Shown: positions 43,567 through 52,215 of the stretch, in pieces | Layout of the letters: each line of letters starts with the position of its first letter | Position numbering within the stretch: position 1 is the first letter of the stretch | Assembly: GCA_965218775.1 (NCBI GenBank) | Contig: CBDCLS010000006.1 | Span: forward strand, 1,860,001 to 1,924,000 | Source: CAUZIZ01 sp965218775 | GTDB taxonomy: Bacteria > Acidobacteriota > UBA6911 > RPQK01 > JAJDTT01 | Reading direction: 5' to 3' | DNA length: 64,000 bases | Notes under the pieces: generated by a model | The model's database searches: none | Told to the model about the DNA's origin: nothing | What the model saw: only the letters and a program-made list of their open reading frames with translations | Program-made: the position numbers and the translations under genes

Positions 43567-44610
43567 TCAGAAATCTGGGAGCGACCAGTGAGGCGAGAGG
43601 ATTCTGGAGAACCGTTGTCGGTAGGATTGGTATTCGCGTCTCTGGGTGGGCTCGATCTCTTCCTCGGTTGGGTCAAGGCTCATTCGGAGGGTCGAGAGAA
43701 CCGATTGGCCCAGGGCTCTGAGATTGTAGCCTCCTTCCAGAACGTACAGGATACGCCCCTGGCAGAGTTCTTCCGCCAGATTATTGAGCTGCCTGACCAG
43801 CTCTCCGAATCCGGCCGCATCCAGCCTCATTCCTCCTAACGGATCGTCTCTATGGGCATCATAGCCTGCGGAGACCAGGATCAGGTCAGGTTCGAAATCA
43901 CGCAGAACGGGTCCGGCTAGATCTTGAAACAGGGAACAGAAGAAATGGTTCCCGCTTCCTGCCGCCATGGGGAAGTTCACCGTGAATCCGAGTCCCTCCC
44001 CATCGCCTAGTTCCGTCTGGCTCCCGGTTCCTGGATAGAAGGGATACTGATGGCTTGAAAGGTAGAGGACGTCGGGACGGCGATAGAAGATTTCTTGGGT
44101 TCCGTTGCCATGATGGACGTCGAAATCAACCACGGCAACTCGCTTCGCAAGACCCTGTCGGCGAGACCACTCAGCTCCTACCGCGATATTGTTGAACAGG
44201 CAGAAGCCCATAGCCCTGGTGGTTTCAGCATGGTGTCCAGGGGGACGGATCGCCGCGAATCCGGTTTCGATTTCCCCGGCGAACAGCAGTTCGATCATCT
44301 TGACGACACTCCCCGCTGCCAACATGGCAACCTCGAAAGATTGACCACCGGCATGCGTATCCCAATCGAGTGCCTGGGGTGCGGTTCCATTGGTTTGATG
44401 GATTGTGGAGAAATGCTCGGGTGTGTGAACCTGACGGATCCATTCCGGGTCGGCGTGTACAGGTTCCACCGCTATCAGTTGTTCGGAACCGGTCCAAGAT
44501 CGAATGTGTCGGATAATGGACTCGATCCGTTCGGGGCGCTCCGGGTGATCCGCCGGCACCAGGTGTTGGAGAAAGACGGAGTCGAGCACCAGGCCGAACT
44601 TTAAACTCAT
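43567..44610 (-). CDS. Histone deacetylase-like (class II type) amidohydrolase
   Basis: A 347-residue protein from ATG 44608-44610, which overlaps the QueE stop codon in ATGA. HDAC-superfamily motifs are clear: PADHPERPERIESII, AAIRPPGHHAE (catalytic His pair), FNNIAVGAEW, VVDFDVHHGNGTQE (zinc ligands Asp and His) and LVSAGYDAHRDDPLGG (zinc Asp). Such bacterial enzymes remove acetyl groups from polyamines, acetoin-type or acyl-amine substrates or act on proteins; which one is not known. Translational coupling with QueE suggests shared expression. Confidence 0.9.
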   Translation of the reverse strand: MSLKFGLVLDSVFLQHLVPADHPERPERIESIIRHIRSWTGSEQLIAVEPVHADPEWIRQVHTPEHFSTIHQTNGTAPQALDWDTHAGGQSFEVAMLAAGSVVKMIELLFAGEIETGFAAIRPPGHHAETTRAMGFCLFNNIAVGAEWSRRQGLAKRVAVVDFDVHHGNGTQEIFYRRPDVLYLSSHQYPFYPGTGSQTELGDGEGLGFTVNFPMAAGSGNHFFCSLFQDLAGPVLRDFEPDLILVSAGYDAHRDDPLGGMRLDAAGFGELVRQLNNLAEELCQGRILYVLEGGYNLRALGQSVLSTLRMSLDPTEEEIEPTQRREYQSYRQRFSRILSPHWSLPDF

Positions 44611-45254
44611 ACTCCCCGAGCCTCTTCGCCCCAGAGAAATTTGTGCAGTTGAACCTGAAGGCGCACCTGAAGACCATCTTCCAGGACCCACTCTGCGAGC
44701 CGTCTTGGTTCCACCTGATTCCACACTGGCGAGAACAAGACGGTGTGCCGAGAGTCCAAGTCCAGCTCTCGAATCTTGTCCTTGGCCCATTCGTAGTCGC
44801 GTCGTGATCCCAGCACGAACTTGACCTCGTCCTGGGGCTTGAGATGGGGCAGATTCTCCCAGCGATTTCTAGCGGCCATCCTGCTGTCGGGGCACTTGAT
44901 GTCATAAATCAAAATGACACGGGGATCGATGTCGCGGATATCAAGGCTGCCACCGGTCTCAATCAAGACCTTCTTGCCGCCGTCCAGCAACCTTTGCACC
45001 AGGGTGTGAACTGGCTCTTGAAGAAGCGGTTCCCCGCCGGTGATTTCGACCAGGGCGGTCGGGAATTGGTCGACCTGTTGAATGATCTCGTCCACGGACA
45101 TTTCCTGGCCTTCTTCGAATGCGTATTCGGTGTCGCAGTAGGAGCAGCGCAGGTTGCAGTAGGTCAGACGGACAAAGGCGCAAGGGCGGCCAACGTAGCT
45201 GGATTCCCCCTGGATGCTGAAGAAGATTTCGTTGACGACCAGAGCATCCTTCAT
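44607..45254 (-). CDS. queE: 7-carboxy-7-deazaguanine synthase (radical SAM)
   Basis: A 215-residue radical-SAM enzyme from ATG 45252-45254. The iron-sulfur cluster motif is CNLRCSYC (CxxxCxxC), preceded by SIQGESSYVGRPCAFVRLT. ITGGEPLLQ and LIETGGSLD are the SAM-binding segments. QueE makes 7-carboxy-7-deazaguanine from 6-carboxy-tetrahydropterin in queuosine biosynthesis. No other queuosine gene was recognised in the window. The stop codon overlaps the start of the deacetylase gene. Confidence 0.9.
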   Translation of the reverse strand: MKDALVVNEIFFSIQGESSYVGRPCAFVRLTYCNLRCSYCDTEYAFEEGQEMSVDEIIQQVDQFPTALVEITGGEPLLQEPVHTLVQRLLDGGKKVLIETGGSLDIRDIDPRVILIYDIKCPDSRMAARNRWENLPHLKPQDEVKFVLGSRRDYEWAKDKIRELDLDSRHTVLFSPVWNQVEPRRLAEWVLEDGLQVRLQVQLHKFLWGEEARGV

Positions 45255-45427
45255 CGTTGTGGCAGCTATTATACCGCCAGGCGCGGAGCGAAGGCTCCAA
45301 ATCCCAGGCACCAAAATCTCAAGCCAACTCCAGCTTGTGATCCTGGCCTTCCGCCCCGGGGGAGGACAGTGGGTGTGCTAAGATCGGATTTTGCACCTTT
45401 GAATTAGTCAGTTGGGGTGAATCAGTA

Positions 45428-47164
45428 ATGAGCTCAGTCAAGAAAATGCCGTTGGCGGCGCTGGTCCTTCTGCTCTGCCTTGGGACGCTTGCTGCCAAGA
45501 TCGGTAAAGAGATCCGCGAACAATATGTTGCCAAGTACGAGAACCGTGCAATGTTCTTGAAGGTTCCCGTGAGGGGATTGCGGCAGGTCCTCCACGTAGA
45601 TGGAACCGGGGCCAAATTGGATCGGAGCAATCTGGGAGAACCGGTCAATTTCAAGGTGGGAGAGCAAGTCCGGATCACAGGAGTGAGTTTCAAGAACGAC
45701 TCCATTCGTTTCAAGATCGCATCGATCGACCTGATACGAGAAGGTGAGCTGACCTTCATGCTGCCTGCACCGATCCAGTATGCCTTTCCCCAGCAGGGAC
45801 TGTTCGAGCAGGCTCTGAACGACTCCCTAACAGAAGGGCTTTCTTATAAGGAGCTCGATTCGGCGAAGGGCGAATTCATCCGAGGCCAGTTCGAGTCTCT
45901 GGTCAGGGAGTTTTCAGCCACCAGCGGAACCACTCCCGATTTCGTCCGAAATGCGATTCTGCAGGAGAATCCGGAATACCAGGCCGCCAAGCGTGAGGCG
46001 GCCACCGCCAAGAGCGAGCTCAAGACCCTTCGCCAGCAGCAGCAGGACGGTGAGAGAGCAGCGCTGGAAGGGCGCCGCCGCCTGGCCAGCCTGACGCGGG
46101 AGTTGGAGCGGGCCAAATCCGAGCTGGATGCGACTCGCGGCCAGCAGAAGAAGGCCCAAACGGAGGGCGAGCGATACCAGCGAGAGCTGGAAGATCTGCG
46201 CCAGAAGAACAAGGAACATGAGCGCCAGATCAACAACCTGGCCAAGAGTCTCGATGTAAGGACGGCATCTAACGCGGCACTCGACAGTCGTCTAAAGGAT
46301 CTCGGTAGCAGTATTGAATCGCTGAAGCGCGAGCGGACGAGCGTTTCCGAGAAGGCTGAGAAGTTGGCGCAGGAGCTCAAGCAGGGGGAGTTGAAGAACA
46401 AGAAACTGACACAGGATCTGAAGCAGGTTCGAAGAGAGAAACAAAAACTCTCGTCGGATCTGCGATCGTTGACCTCCAACAAAGACAGTCTCGAGGCCCG
46501 ATTCCTCGAGACTCAGAAGAAGAAGGAGGGGCTGGAAACCGCTGCCGTGCTGACTTCCGCCCTACGTTTGGAGAAATCGATCCAAGAGCGGGAGGGTGAG
46601 ACCTTCGAGGTCGGCGATCTGTTTCTCCTGTCGCAGAAGCTCGGTGCGCTTGAGGTCCAGGTTCCTGCCACGCCCGGTGAGCTGAGTGCCGTCAAATTCC
46701 AGATGGATTCGCCGGACCTGGTCGAATTCGATGAGGAGGAACGGCGTCTTTACAAAGCCCTTGGGGATCCAATCCGGATTGAGACTTCCTGGGTCTCCGA
46801 GTCGGAGGAGCTCAAGGCGGTGCTGGTGGACGGAGAAGTTGCTCACCGCAGCGTCAAGCCGCGGGAAAAGGTTCAGTGGCTTTGGAAAATCGAGGGGAAT
46901 CTATCTGAGGAAGAGCGGATCGTCTTGACAACCCATCTGACAAGCAGAGATGGCGAGCGAGTTGACCTGGCTCCGCGGGAATTCGTGCTTCAACCAGCAG
47001 GCCTATTGGCTCCCCTCCGCGCCTCCTTCTCGCTTTTTTCGTTGTTCGCTGGGGTGGTCCTGGGGGCGGCAGTCTTCGGGCTAGGATTGAGTCTGAGAGG
47101 CCGCTCGCACCCCAAAGCGGCACCGGTGAAGAGGGAAGACTACGTAGTTCAGAAGGAACTCTGA
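45428..47164 (+). CDS. Exported coiled-coil protein with a C-terminal membrane helix
   Basis: A 578-residue protein. A signal-like segment (PLAALVLLLCLGTLAAK) is followed by a beta-rich stretch (45-120), then a long coiled coil, about residues 185-385, rich in Glu, Lys, Arg and Gln (TAKSELKTLRQQQQDGER, ELERAKSELDATRGQQKK). A second folded region (about 390-530) precedes a C-terminal membrane helix (SLFSLFAGVVLGAAVFGLGL) and a short basic tail. Architecture suggests an envelope protein anchored at the end, facing the periplasm. No family is recognised. Confidence 0.65.
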   Translation: MSSVKKMPLAALVLLLCLGTLAAKIGKEIREQYVAKYENRAMFLKVPVRGLRQVLHVDGTGAKLDRSNLGEPVNFKVGEQVRITGVSFKNDSIRFKIASIDLIREGELTFMLPAPIQYAFPQQGLFEQALNDSLTEGLSYKELDSAKGEFIRGQFESLVREFSATSGTTPDFVRNAILQENPEYQAAKREAATAKSELKTLRQQQQDGERAALEGRRRLASLTRELERAKSELDATRGQQKKAQTEGERYQRELEDLRQKNKEHERQINNLAKSLDVRTASNAALDSRLKDLGSSIESLKRERTSVSEKAEKLAQELKQGELKNKKLTQDLKQVRREKQKLSSDLRSLTSNKDSLEARFLETQKKKEGLETAAVLTSALRLEKSIQEREGETFEVGDLFLLSQKLGALEVQVPATPGELSAVKFQMDSPDLVEFDEEERRLYKALGDPIRIETSWVSESEELKAVLVDGEVAHRSVKPREKVQWLWKIEGNLSEEERIVLTTHLTSRDGERVDLAPREFVLQPAGLLAPLRASFSLFSLFAGVVLGAAVFGLGLSLRGRSHPKAAPVKREDYVVQKEL

Positions 47165-47165
47165 G

Positions 47166-47210
47166 CTGAGGCTTCGATTGGTTGCAGGCAGAGGTTGCAG
47201 GTTACAGGTT
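47166..47210. repeat. GCAGG-rich repeat after a stop codon, copy 2 (copy 1 at 20996)
   Basis: CTGAGGCTTCGATTGG, then TTGCAGGCAGAGGTTGCAGG and TTACAGG, immediately follows the stop of the coiled-coil protein gene. It resembles the stretch at 20996. Only two copies; evidence is modest. Confidence 0.45.
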
Positions 47211-47342
47211 TTCGGAGCCGCGAACAACTTGATTTGTCAGCAAGATGAGCCCAAATTTTGAGGAGAGAGTCGGACAACAGCAAGATCTTTCCTGACCCCG
47301 ACCAAGACTTCTTCCTGAATGATCCGGCGCGGGAAGCGCGAA

Positions 47343-47603
47343 CTAACGAGAGTTCCAGGAGCGAGCGTTTTCCCTTTTCTTCTGCTCTTCCGTCAGCTTG
47401 AATCCATTCTCCCGAAACTTCCTTCCCTCTTGGTTCAGTTGTGGATCCTCGTCTTCCATCTCGGGAATCCCGCTATGACAAAAGACACACTTCTTGTTGG
47501 TCTCTCTCTTGAACTTGAGTGTGGCTGTCAGCTGCAGGCTGAGGAGGCCTAGCACAAGGCTTAGCGGCAACCCCAAGGTCAAGAAAAGCTTTGCTGAACG
47601 CAT
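47343..47603 (-). CDS. Small c-type heme-binding protein
   Basis: An 86-residue protein starting at ATG 47601-47603. A hydrophobic N-terminal helix (LFLTLGLPLSLVLGLLSLQ) would place it in the membrane or export it. A single CVFCH (CxxCH) motif for covalent heme follows at about residue 38-42, then a charged, Glu/Lys-rich tail. The frame is open further upstream to 47837 but that part lacks features. Probably a small cytochrome-like subunit; partner unknown. Confidence 0.7.
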   Translation of the reverse strand: MRSAKLFLTLGLPLSLVLGLLSLQLTATLKFKRETNKKCVFCHSGIPEMEDEDPQLNQEGRKFRENGFKLTEEQKKRENARSWNSR

Positions 47604-47796
47604 TCTAGACTCATCGGACTTGAATTCAGTCAAGTTTACCACGAAAAGAGGCACAGATCCCCGACTTCGGCCCTTCCTGATCCAGTTTAAAGTACGAACC
47701 AAGTGGGCGTTGCGAGGGAGATCTATTGTAGGGGAGGCTAACTGGTGTGTGGAATGACGCCCGTCCTGTCCCGGTTGCGCCGCATTCCAGAGTGGT

Positions 47797-48483
47797 ATGA
47801 TGTCGGAAATGCCCGCTCGAAAACGCAGGAAACCCAAGCTTAGAGAGAAGGAAAGACAGCGGGTGGCGGAGATTCTCCGAGCGCTGGGTCTGGAGTACGC
47901 CGATGCGACCTGCGCGCTCCACCACCAGAGTCCTTACGAGTTGCTGGTTGCGACGGTTCTCTCGGCCCAATGCACCGATGTCCGGGTGAACATGGTCACT
48001 CCCGCTCTTTTTCAGCGTTTTCCAGACGCCAAGGCTCTGGCTGGAGCTCACCCGGAAGAGTTGCAGGAACTCATCAGGAGCACCGGATTCTATCGAAACA
48101 AAGCCAAGAGCCTTATCGGGGCAGCTGAGAAACTGACGCAGGAATTTGACGGGGTTGTCCCCCAGTCGATGACCGATCTTCTCAAACTTCCGGGGGTGGC
48201 TCGAAAGACGGCGAACGTTGTCCTCGGGACTGCCTATGGTATTTCCAGTGGTGTCGTGGTGGACACTCACGTCTCGCGTCTGTCGGGACGCCTGGGTCTA
48301 ACCGAGGAAAGGGACCCGAAAAAGATCGAGACGGATCTGATGGAGATTGTCCCCGAAGACGAGTGGATCAACTTCTCGCACCGTTTGATTCAGCACGGCC
48401 GACGAGTCTGCGTGGCGAGGAAGCCCCGTTGCGGAGACTGTTTCCTGGCTGATCTGTGCCCCTACTATCAGGATTCCAGGTAG
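47797..48483 (+). CDS. nth: Endonuclease III
   Basis: A 228-residue DNA glycosylase/AP lyase. Catalytic Lys137 and Asp156 lie in LPGVARKTANVVLG and GVVVDTHVSR within the helix-hairpin-helix/GPD region; ELLVATVLSAQCTD is the N-terminal signature. The C-terminal iron-sulfur loop has four cysteines, CVARKPRCGDCFLADLC (C-x6-C-x2-C-x5-C). It removes oxidised pyrimidines in base excision repair. The next gene, a permease, follows 6 bases later, so they are likely co-transcribed. Confidence 0.95.
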   Translation: MMSEMPARKRRKPKLREKERQRVAEILRALGLEYADATCALHHQSPYELLVATVLSAQCTDVRVNMVTPALFQRFPDAKALAGAHPEELQELIRSTGFYRNKAKSLIGAAEKLTQEFDGVVPQSMTDLLKLPGVARKTANVVLGTAYGISSGVVVDTHVSRLSGRLGLTEERDPKKIETDLMEIVPEDEWINFSHRLIQHGRRVCVARKPRCGDCFLADLCPYYQDSR

Positions 48484-48489
48484 TTTGGA

Positions 48490-49557
48490 ATGCAGGCCAA
48501 TTTCAAGTCCGCGAAGGTTTTCTTCATCCTGAGCTTTCTCCTGATCCTCTACGTCTTCTACCGGATGCTCGAACCCTTTCTGATTGCCGTCATCCTTGGC
48601 GTGACTGTCGTCTCGCTCTTCTACCCCAACTATCTGGAGCTCAACAGCAGATTGAAGGGGCACTCCAACCTGAGTTCCCTGATCATGTGCACGATCATCA
48701 CCCTGCTCATCATTCTTCCCCTGATTCTGTTTTTCTTGGCCCTCTTCAACGAGATCAACTCGGCCTACGCGGACTTTCGCCAGCAGTTGAGGACCGGACA
48801 GTGGGGACTGAAGATATCCGTTCCCGGGAACACAATCGTTGAAGTGTTCGGGAATCGCCTGGTCGGGTATCTGGGCGTCGAGGAGATGGACCTTACCCTG
48901 ATCGCCTCATCCATCGTGGATCGGGTGGCCCGATACTTGCTTGATCATTACTCGGGCATCCTGGGGGGGATTGGAGCGATCTTCTTCAAGTTCTTCATCA
49001 TGGTTTTCAGCATGTTTTTCTTTTTTCGGGACGGTGACCTTCTCTTGCGGGAACTGAAAACTTTGATCCCGATGGCTCCCAACTACAAGGACATGGTCGT
49101 CAATAAACTGAGGGAGGTCACCCATGCCACCTTTTTCGGAATTTTCGGCACCGGCATCTGCCAGGGGTTGGTCGCAGGACTGATCTTCTGGGGACTCGGA
49201 ATCAACAATCCTACCCTCTGGGCGGCGGCAACGGCACTCGTTTCTCTCATCCCAGTGATCGGGACCGCGACGATCTGGGTGCCCCTTTCGATCTACCTGA
49301 TCCTTACCGGAAATCCAGGCAAGGGAATTGTTCTGCTGGTATTGGGTTCGGGAGTCATTGGACTGGTTGATAACTTTGTTCGTCCTCTTATCATAGAGGG
49401 CAGATCGGAAGGTATGCACCTGCTGCTGGTGTTCTTTTCCCTTGTTGGTGGACTCATTCTATTCGGGCCCTCAGGACTCGTTCTGGGACCTCTAATCAGC
49501 GCTCTGTTGGTGACATTTCTGGACATCTACCGAGCAGAGTTCAGAGAGGAGCTCTGA
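48490..49557 (+). CDS. AI-2E family (PerM-like) membrane permease
   Basis: A 355-residue polytopic membrane protein, about eight helices, with the family pattern of two N-terminal helices, a large loop and a C-terminal membrane half (ILYVFYRMLEPFLIAVILGV; GTGICQGLVAGLIFWGLGI; LVDNFVRPLIIEGRSEGMHLLLVFFSLVGG). Members export or import varied substrates, including AI-2 in a few cases; the substrate here is unknown. It follows nth after 6 bases. Confidence 0.9.
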   Translation: MQANFKSAKVFFILSFLLILYVFYRMLEPFLIAVILGVTVVSLFYPNYLELNSRLKGHSNLSSLIMCTIITLLIILPLILFFLALFNEINSAYADFRQQLRTGQWGLKISVPGNTIVEVFGNRLVGYLGVEEMDLTLIASSIVDRVARYLLDHYSGILGGIGAIFFKFFIMVFSMFFFFRDGDLLLRELKTLIPMAPNYKDMVVNKLREVTHATFFGIFGTGICQGLVAGLIFWGLGINNPTLWAAATALVSLIPVIGTATIWVPLSIYLILTGNPGKGIVLLVLGSGVIGLVDNFVRPLIIEGRSEGMHLLLVFFSLVGGLILFGPSGLVLGPLISALLVTFLDIYRAEFREEL

Positions 49558-49638
49558 GCTGAAAGTGGAAATCTCCTAGAGAGTAGCGAGCCACCTCATA
49601 CCGCCGAGGACATTTGTATGTGTTGAGTCCTTTTCTTA

Positions 49639-49750
49639 CCCTTGCCCGTGCCTTTGCCCGCGCCCGTGCCCGAATCCTCTTTCTCATCCAGGCCCATTGT
49701 GGGAAGATGCAGGGCAAGGGCAAGGGCAAGGGCACGGGCAAAGGCACGGG
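49639..49750. repeat. Hexamer-rich palindrome (CCCGTG/CCTTTG units)
   Basis: CCCGTGCCTTTGCCCG at 49645-49660 is exactly complementary to 49735-49750. The arms are extended by runs of GGGCAA and its complement. A shorter relative (CCTTTGCCGGTGCCCGTGCC) occurs at 57563. It lies in the gene-free stretch between the permease and ThiD genes (49558-49985), next to another inverted-repeat element. Confidence 0.65.
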
Positions 49751-49806
49751 AAGTTTCTTCGCAAACTTGACCAGTTTGTGAACTTTCTCTCCACCAAGGT
49801 CCTCTA

Positions 49807-49988
49807 GTTCCAAGATACGAGATACAAACAAGTTCCAGATCACAAATATCCAGTTCCAAACAATCCGGAGAAACTCTGGATTCGGCGCGGTCTTCCGGGC
49901 AGTGGTGCCCTCGTCAGTTCCCCCAGGACTCACAACGTTTTGATGCTTGGAATTTGGGATTTGTTTGTATCTTGTACCTTGAGATTTA
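49807..49988. repeat. AAGATACAAG inverted-repeat element, copy 3
   Basis: Left CCAAGATACGAGATACAAACAAG and TTCCAGATCACAA; right TTGGAATTTGGGATTTGTTTG, TATCTTGTACCTTGAGATTT. The right end overlaps the ThiD stop (49986-49988), as in copy 1. It is separated from the permease gene by the hexamer palindrome. Confidence 0.7.
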
Positions 49989-50798
49989 CCTGTCAGTACT
50001 CTCCGTCCATGCGTGAAAGTGTCCCAGTGGACCGTTTCCGAGACCCAGCTCGAGGCTGTGTCTAATCGCCTTGGTTACATACTCCTTGGCCTGAATCACG
50101 GCCTCCTTGAGCTCCAGCTGATGGGCCAGGTAGGCGGCGACTGCCGAGGCGAAGGTACAACCACTTCCGTGCGTGTTCTTGGTGTGGATGCGCGGTCCCT
50201 CCAACAGAATCAGACCCTCATGGTCGAAGAGGTAGTCGGTGGAACGCTCTGGGTTGGGCAGGTGGCCCCCTTTTATGATCACAGCCCGAGGCCCTAGTTC
50301 AAGGATGTCCCGGGCCGCAGCCTCGATCTCTTGCTCACTTCTGATCTTTCGTTGAACCAGGAACTCTGCTTCTGGAAGGTTGGGTGTGATGACGGTGGCC
50401 AGGGGCAGTAGACGCTCCTTGAGCACGGCGACTGCTTCGTCCTGGATCAGGGAGTCTCCCCCGGTGGCCCTCATCACCGGATCGACCACCAGTTGCTCGA
50501 TGCGGTAATGATCCAAATGAGTCGCCACGCTCTCGATGATTTCTGCGCTAGGCATCATGCCTGTCTTGACCACCCTGGTGCCGATGTCGTCGAGTACGGC
50601 TTTGATCTGGCGCCCGACTTGATCGCCGGTCAGCTCGAACACCTCGTAGACGCGTCGAGTGTCCTGTGCGGTCACACAGGTGACGACGCTCATTCCGTGG
50701 ACTCCCAGAGCCCCGAAGGTTTTCAGATCGGCCTGAAGTCCAGCGCATCCAGAGCTATCAGAACCGGCTATCGTCAGCACACTCGGGATCGAGCTCAT
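49986..50798 (-). CDS. thiD: Hydroxymethylpyrimidine/phosphomethylpyrimidine kinase
   Basis: A 270-residue ribokinase-like enzyme. LTIAGSDSSGCAGLQADLKTF is the substrate-binding start (Cys replaces the usual Gly in SSGGAG); VVTCVTAQDT, VVKTGMMPSAEII and VVDPVMRATGG follow; the C-terminal NTHGSGCTFASAVAAYLA holds the anion hole and catalytic Cys/Gly region. It phosphorylates HMP and HMP-phosphate in thiamine synthesis. No other thiamine gene is adjacent. Its stop codon is within the AAGATACAAG repeat. Confidence 0.92.
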   Translation of the reverse strand: MSSIPSVLTIAGSDSSGCAGLQADLKTFGALGVHGMSVVTCVTAQDTRRVYEVFELTGDQVGRQIKAVLDDIGTRVVKTGMMPSAEIIESVATHLDHYRIEQLVVDPVMRATGGDSLIQDEAVAVLKERLLPLATVITPNLPEAEFLVQRKIRSEQEIEAAARDILELGPRAVIIKGGHLPNPERSTDYLFDHEGLILLEGPRIHTKNTHGSGCTFASAVAAYLAHQLELKEAVIQAKEYVTKAIRHSLELGLGNGPLGHFHAWTESTDR

Positions 50799-50948
50799 CG
50801 GTTCATATTACCGAGGAAGATCGTATTTATGAAATGGAACCCTGAGCATGCGAGCACCGCGAGCACCGAGCACCTCCCCTTCTTTCGCAGCGCTGGAGAT
50901 TTGTGGTAACCTGTTTTCAGAGCTTTTCGATTCGGAAGGAGATGATCT

Positions 50949-51362
50949 ATGGCCTCTAGTGGAGATAAACTGATTTACTTTCTGGTGGGCGGCTTCGTGG
51001 GTGCTTCGGTCGCCCTTCTGCTGGCGCCAAGATCAGGAGAGGAAACTCGAGATTTCTTGGGTGAGCGCTACCGGGAAGGGAGCGAGCGAATTGGCGAGTC
51101 ATTTCGTTCGGGAAGGGAAGCAGTCGTCGACAGATCCAGGGAGTTCGCAGATCGCGCCGGCGAGACGATTGGGAGAGGTCGCGACACCTTGAACCGGCAG
51201 AAGGAACAACTCTCTGCTGCGGTCGAGGCCGGGCGTCAGGCCTACGAGGAAGAGAAACAGGAGCTGCAGGACTCCGAGAAGAATGAGGCGCCTCCATCCG
51301 ACAAGCGTGACGCACCCCGAGAGGCCCCGAAGAAGGAAGCGAAAGACAAGTCCGCCAGCTAA
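50949..51362 (+). CDS. YtxH-like small membrane protein
   Basis: A 137-residue protein from ATG 50949 with AAGGAGAT upstream. It starts with a Gly-rich membrane helix, YFLVGGFVGASVALLLAPRSGEETR, the hallmark of YtxH-type proteins. A long charged helical part, then a Lys/Glu-rich tail (EAPPSDKRDAPREAPKKEAK), follow. The role is unknown, perhaps envelope or general stress. The gene at 51685 downstream is of a kind that often accompanies it; the palindromic element copy B sits between them and starts in this stop codon. Confidence 0.8.
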   Translation: MASSGDKLIYFLVGGFVGASVALLLAPRSGEETRDFLGERYREGSERIGESFRSGREAVVDRSREFADRAGETIGRGRDTLNRQKEQLSAAVEAGRQAYEEEKQELQDSEKNEAPPSDKRDAPREAPKKEAKDKSAS

Positions 51363-51633
51363 GTACACTGGAACGTAAATACGGCAACGTTTGCAGATGG
51401 GGCTTGTGAGGCGAGATCAAGGCAGGAGGAGGAAGACGATGCTGGGCCATCTTCGACGACGACCCACGCAGAGATCGTCCACAACCCCCATCTGCCCTAC
51501 GGGTGGCGACGGGACACGCCGATTTCTTTGTCGCTCCTCCTCCAAGATACAAAGCATCGAGTTCGGCGTCTCTTCGCGAACTCGACCCGTCGCGCTCGCC
51601 ACAAACGTTGCCGTATTTACGTTCCAGTGTACT
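51362..51633. repeat. Long palindromic element, copy B (272 bp, reversed relative to A and C)
   Basis: Terminal arms of 32 bp (51362-51393 and 51602-51633) are exactly complementary. The core is the reverse complement of copies A and C over long stretches. The left arm starts in the stop codon of the YtxH-like gene. The next gene starts about 50 bases after the right arm. This copy shows that core orientation can be inverted while the arms remain at the gene end. Confidence 0.9.
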
Positions 51634-51684
51634 AAGGCCAGACGCTTCTCTACGGTTCACTATTCTGATTGACCGGACCACTCG

Positions 51685-52215
51685 ATGTTGAATCTCGACG
51701 CCGAAGCACTCTTGCTGATCTTCGTTGGAGTAGCGGCGTTAGCTTTCGTCCTCCAGAGCGTTTCAATCTGGTTGGCAAGTCGGGCTGTACGCAAGACCGT
51801 CGAAAGTATCCGGGAGCAGACGGACTTCCTCGAGACCGAGATAAAGTCTCTGACTGAAAAGCTGGGTGAGGTAACCGAAAGCCTCAAGCCGGTTGCGGGT
51901 CTTGCCGACGAGTTTAATTCCAACGCCCGCTCGGTGATGGACCTCTTCCGTGCGCGTTCCGAGGATATAGACCAGTTGATCCAGGAGCTGGTTCAGGTGG
52001 GTCGCGAACAGGCTTCGAAGGTCGACTATATTGTCACCGACACCGTCGAGAAATTCGAACAAACCACGGAGGTGATTCAAGAGAGAGTGGTCAACCCGGC
52101 GATCGAGATTTCCTCGTTTCTCAAGGGAATCCGGTCCGGATTGGACTATTTTTTCGCCAAGAAGCCTGGCCCTGGAGATGGCGAGTCCTTTTCCGAAGAG
52201 GAGCTCATCAGCTAG
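51685..52215 (+). CDS. Membrane-anchored coiled-coil protein (DUF948-like)
   Basis: A 176-residue protein. An N-terminal hydrophobic helix (LLLIFVGVAALAFVLQSVSIWL) is followed by a long amphipathic helical rod (RKTVESIREQTDFLETEIKSLTEKLGEVTESLKP, FNSNARSVMDLFRARSEDIDQLIQ). The tail is acidic. This resembles DUF948-type proteins found with YtxH proteins, as here. The function is unknown. It overlaps the 3' end of fabH by 8 bases. Confidence 0.65.
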   Translation: MLNLDAEALLLIFVGVAALAFVLQSVSIWLASRAVRKTVESIREQTDFLETEIKSLTEKLGEVTESLKPVAGLADEFNSNARSVMDLFRARSEDIDQLIQELVQVGREQASKVDYIVTDTVEKFEQTTEVIQERVVNPAIEISSFLKGIRSGLDYFFAKKPGPGDGESFSEEELIS

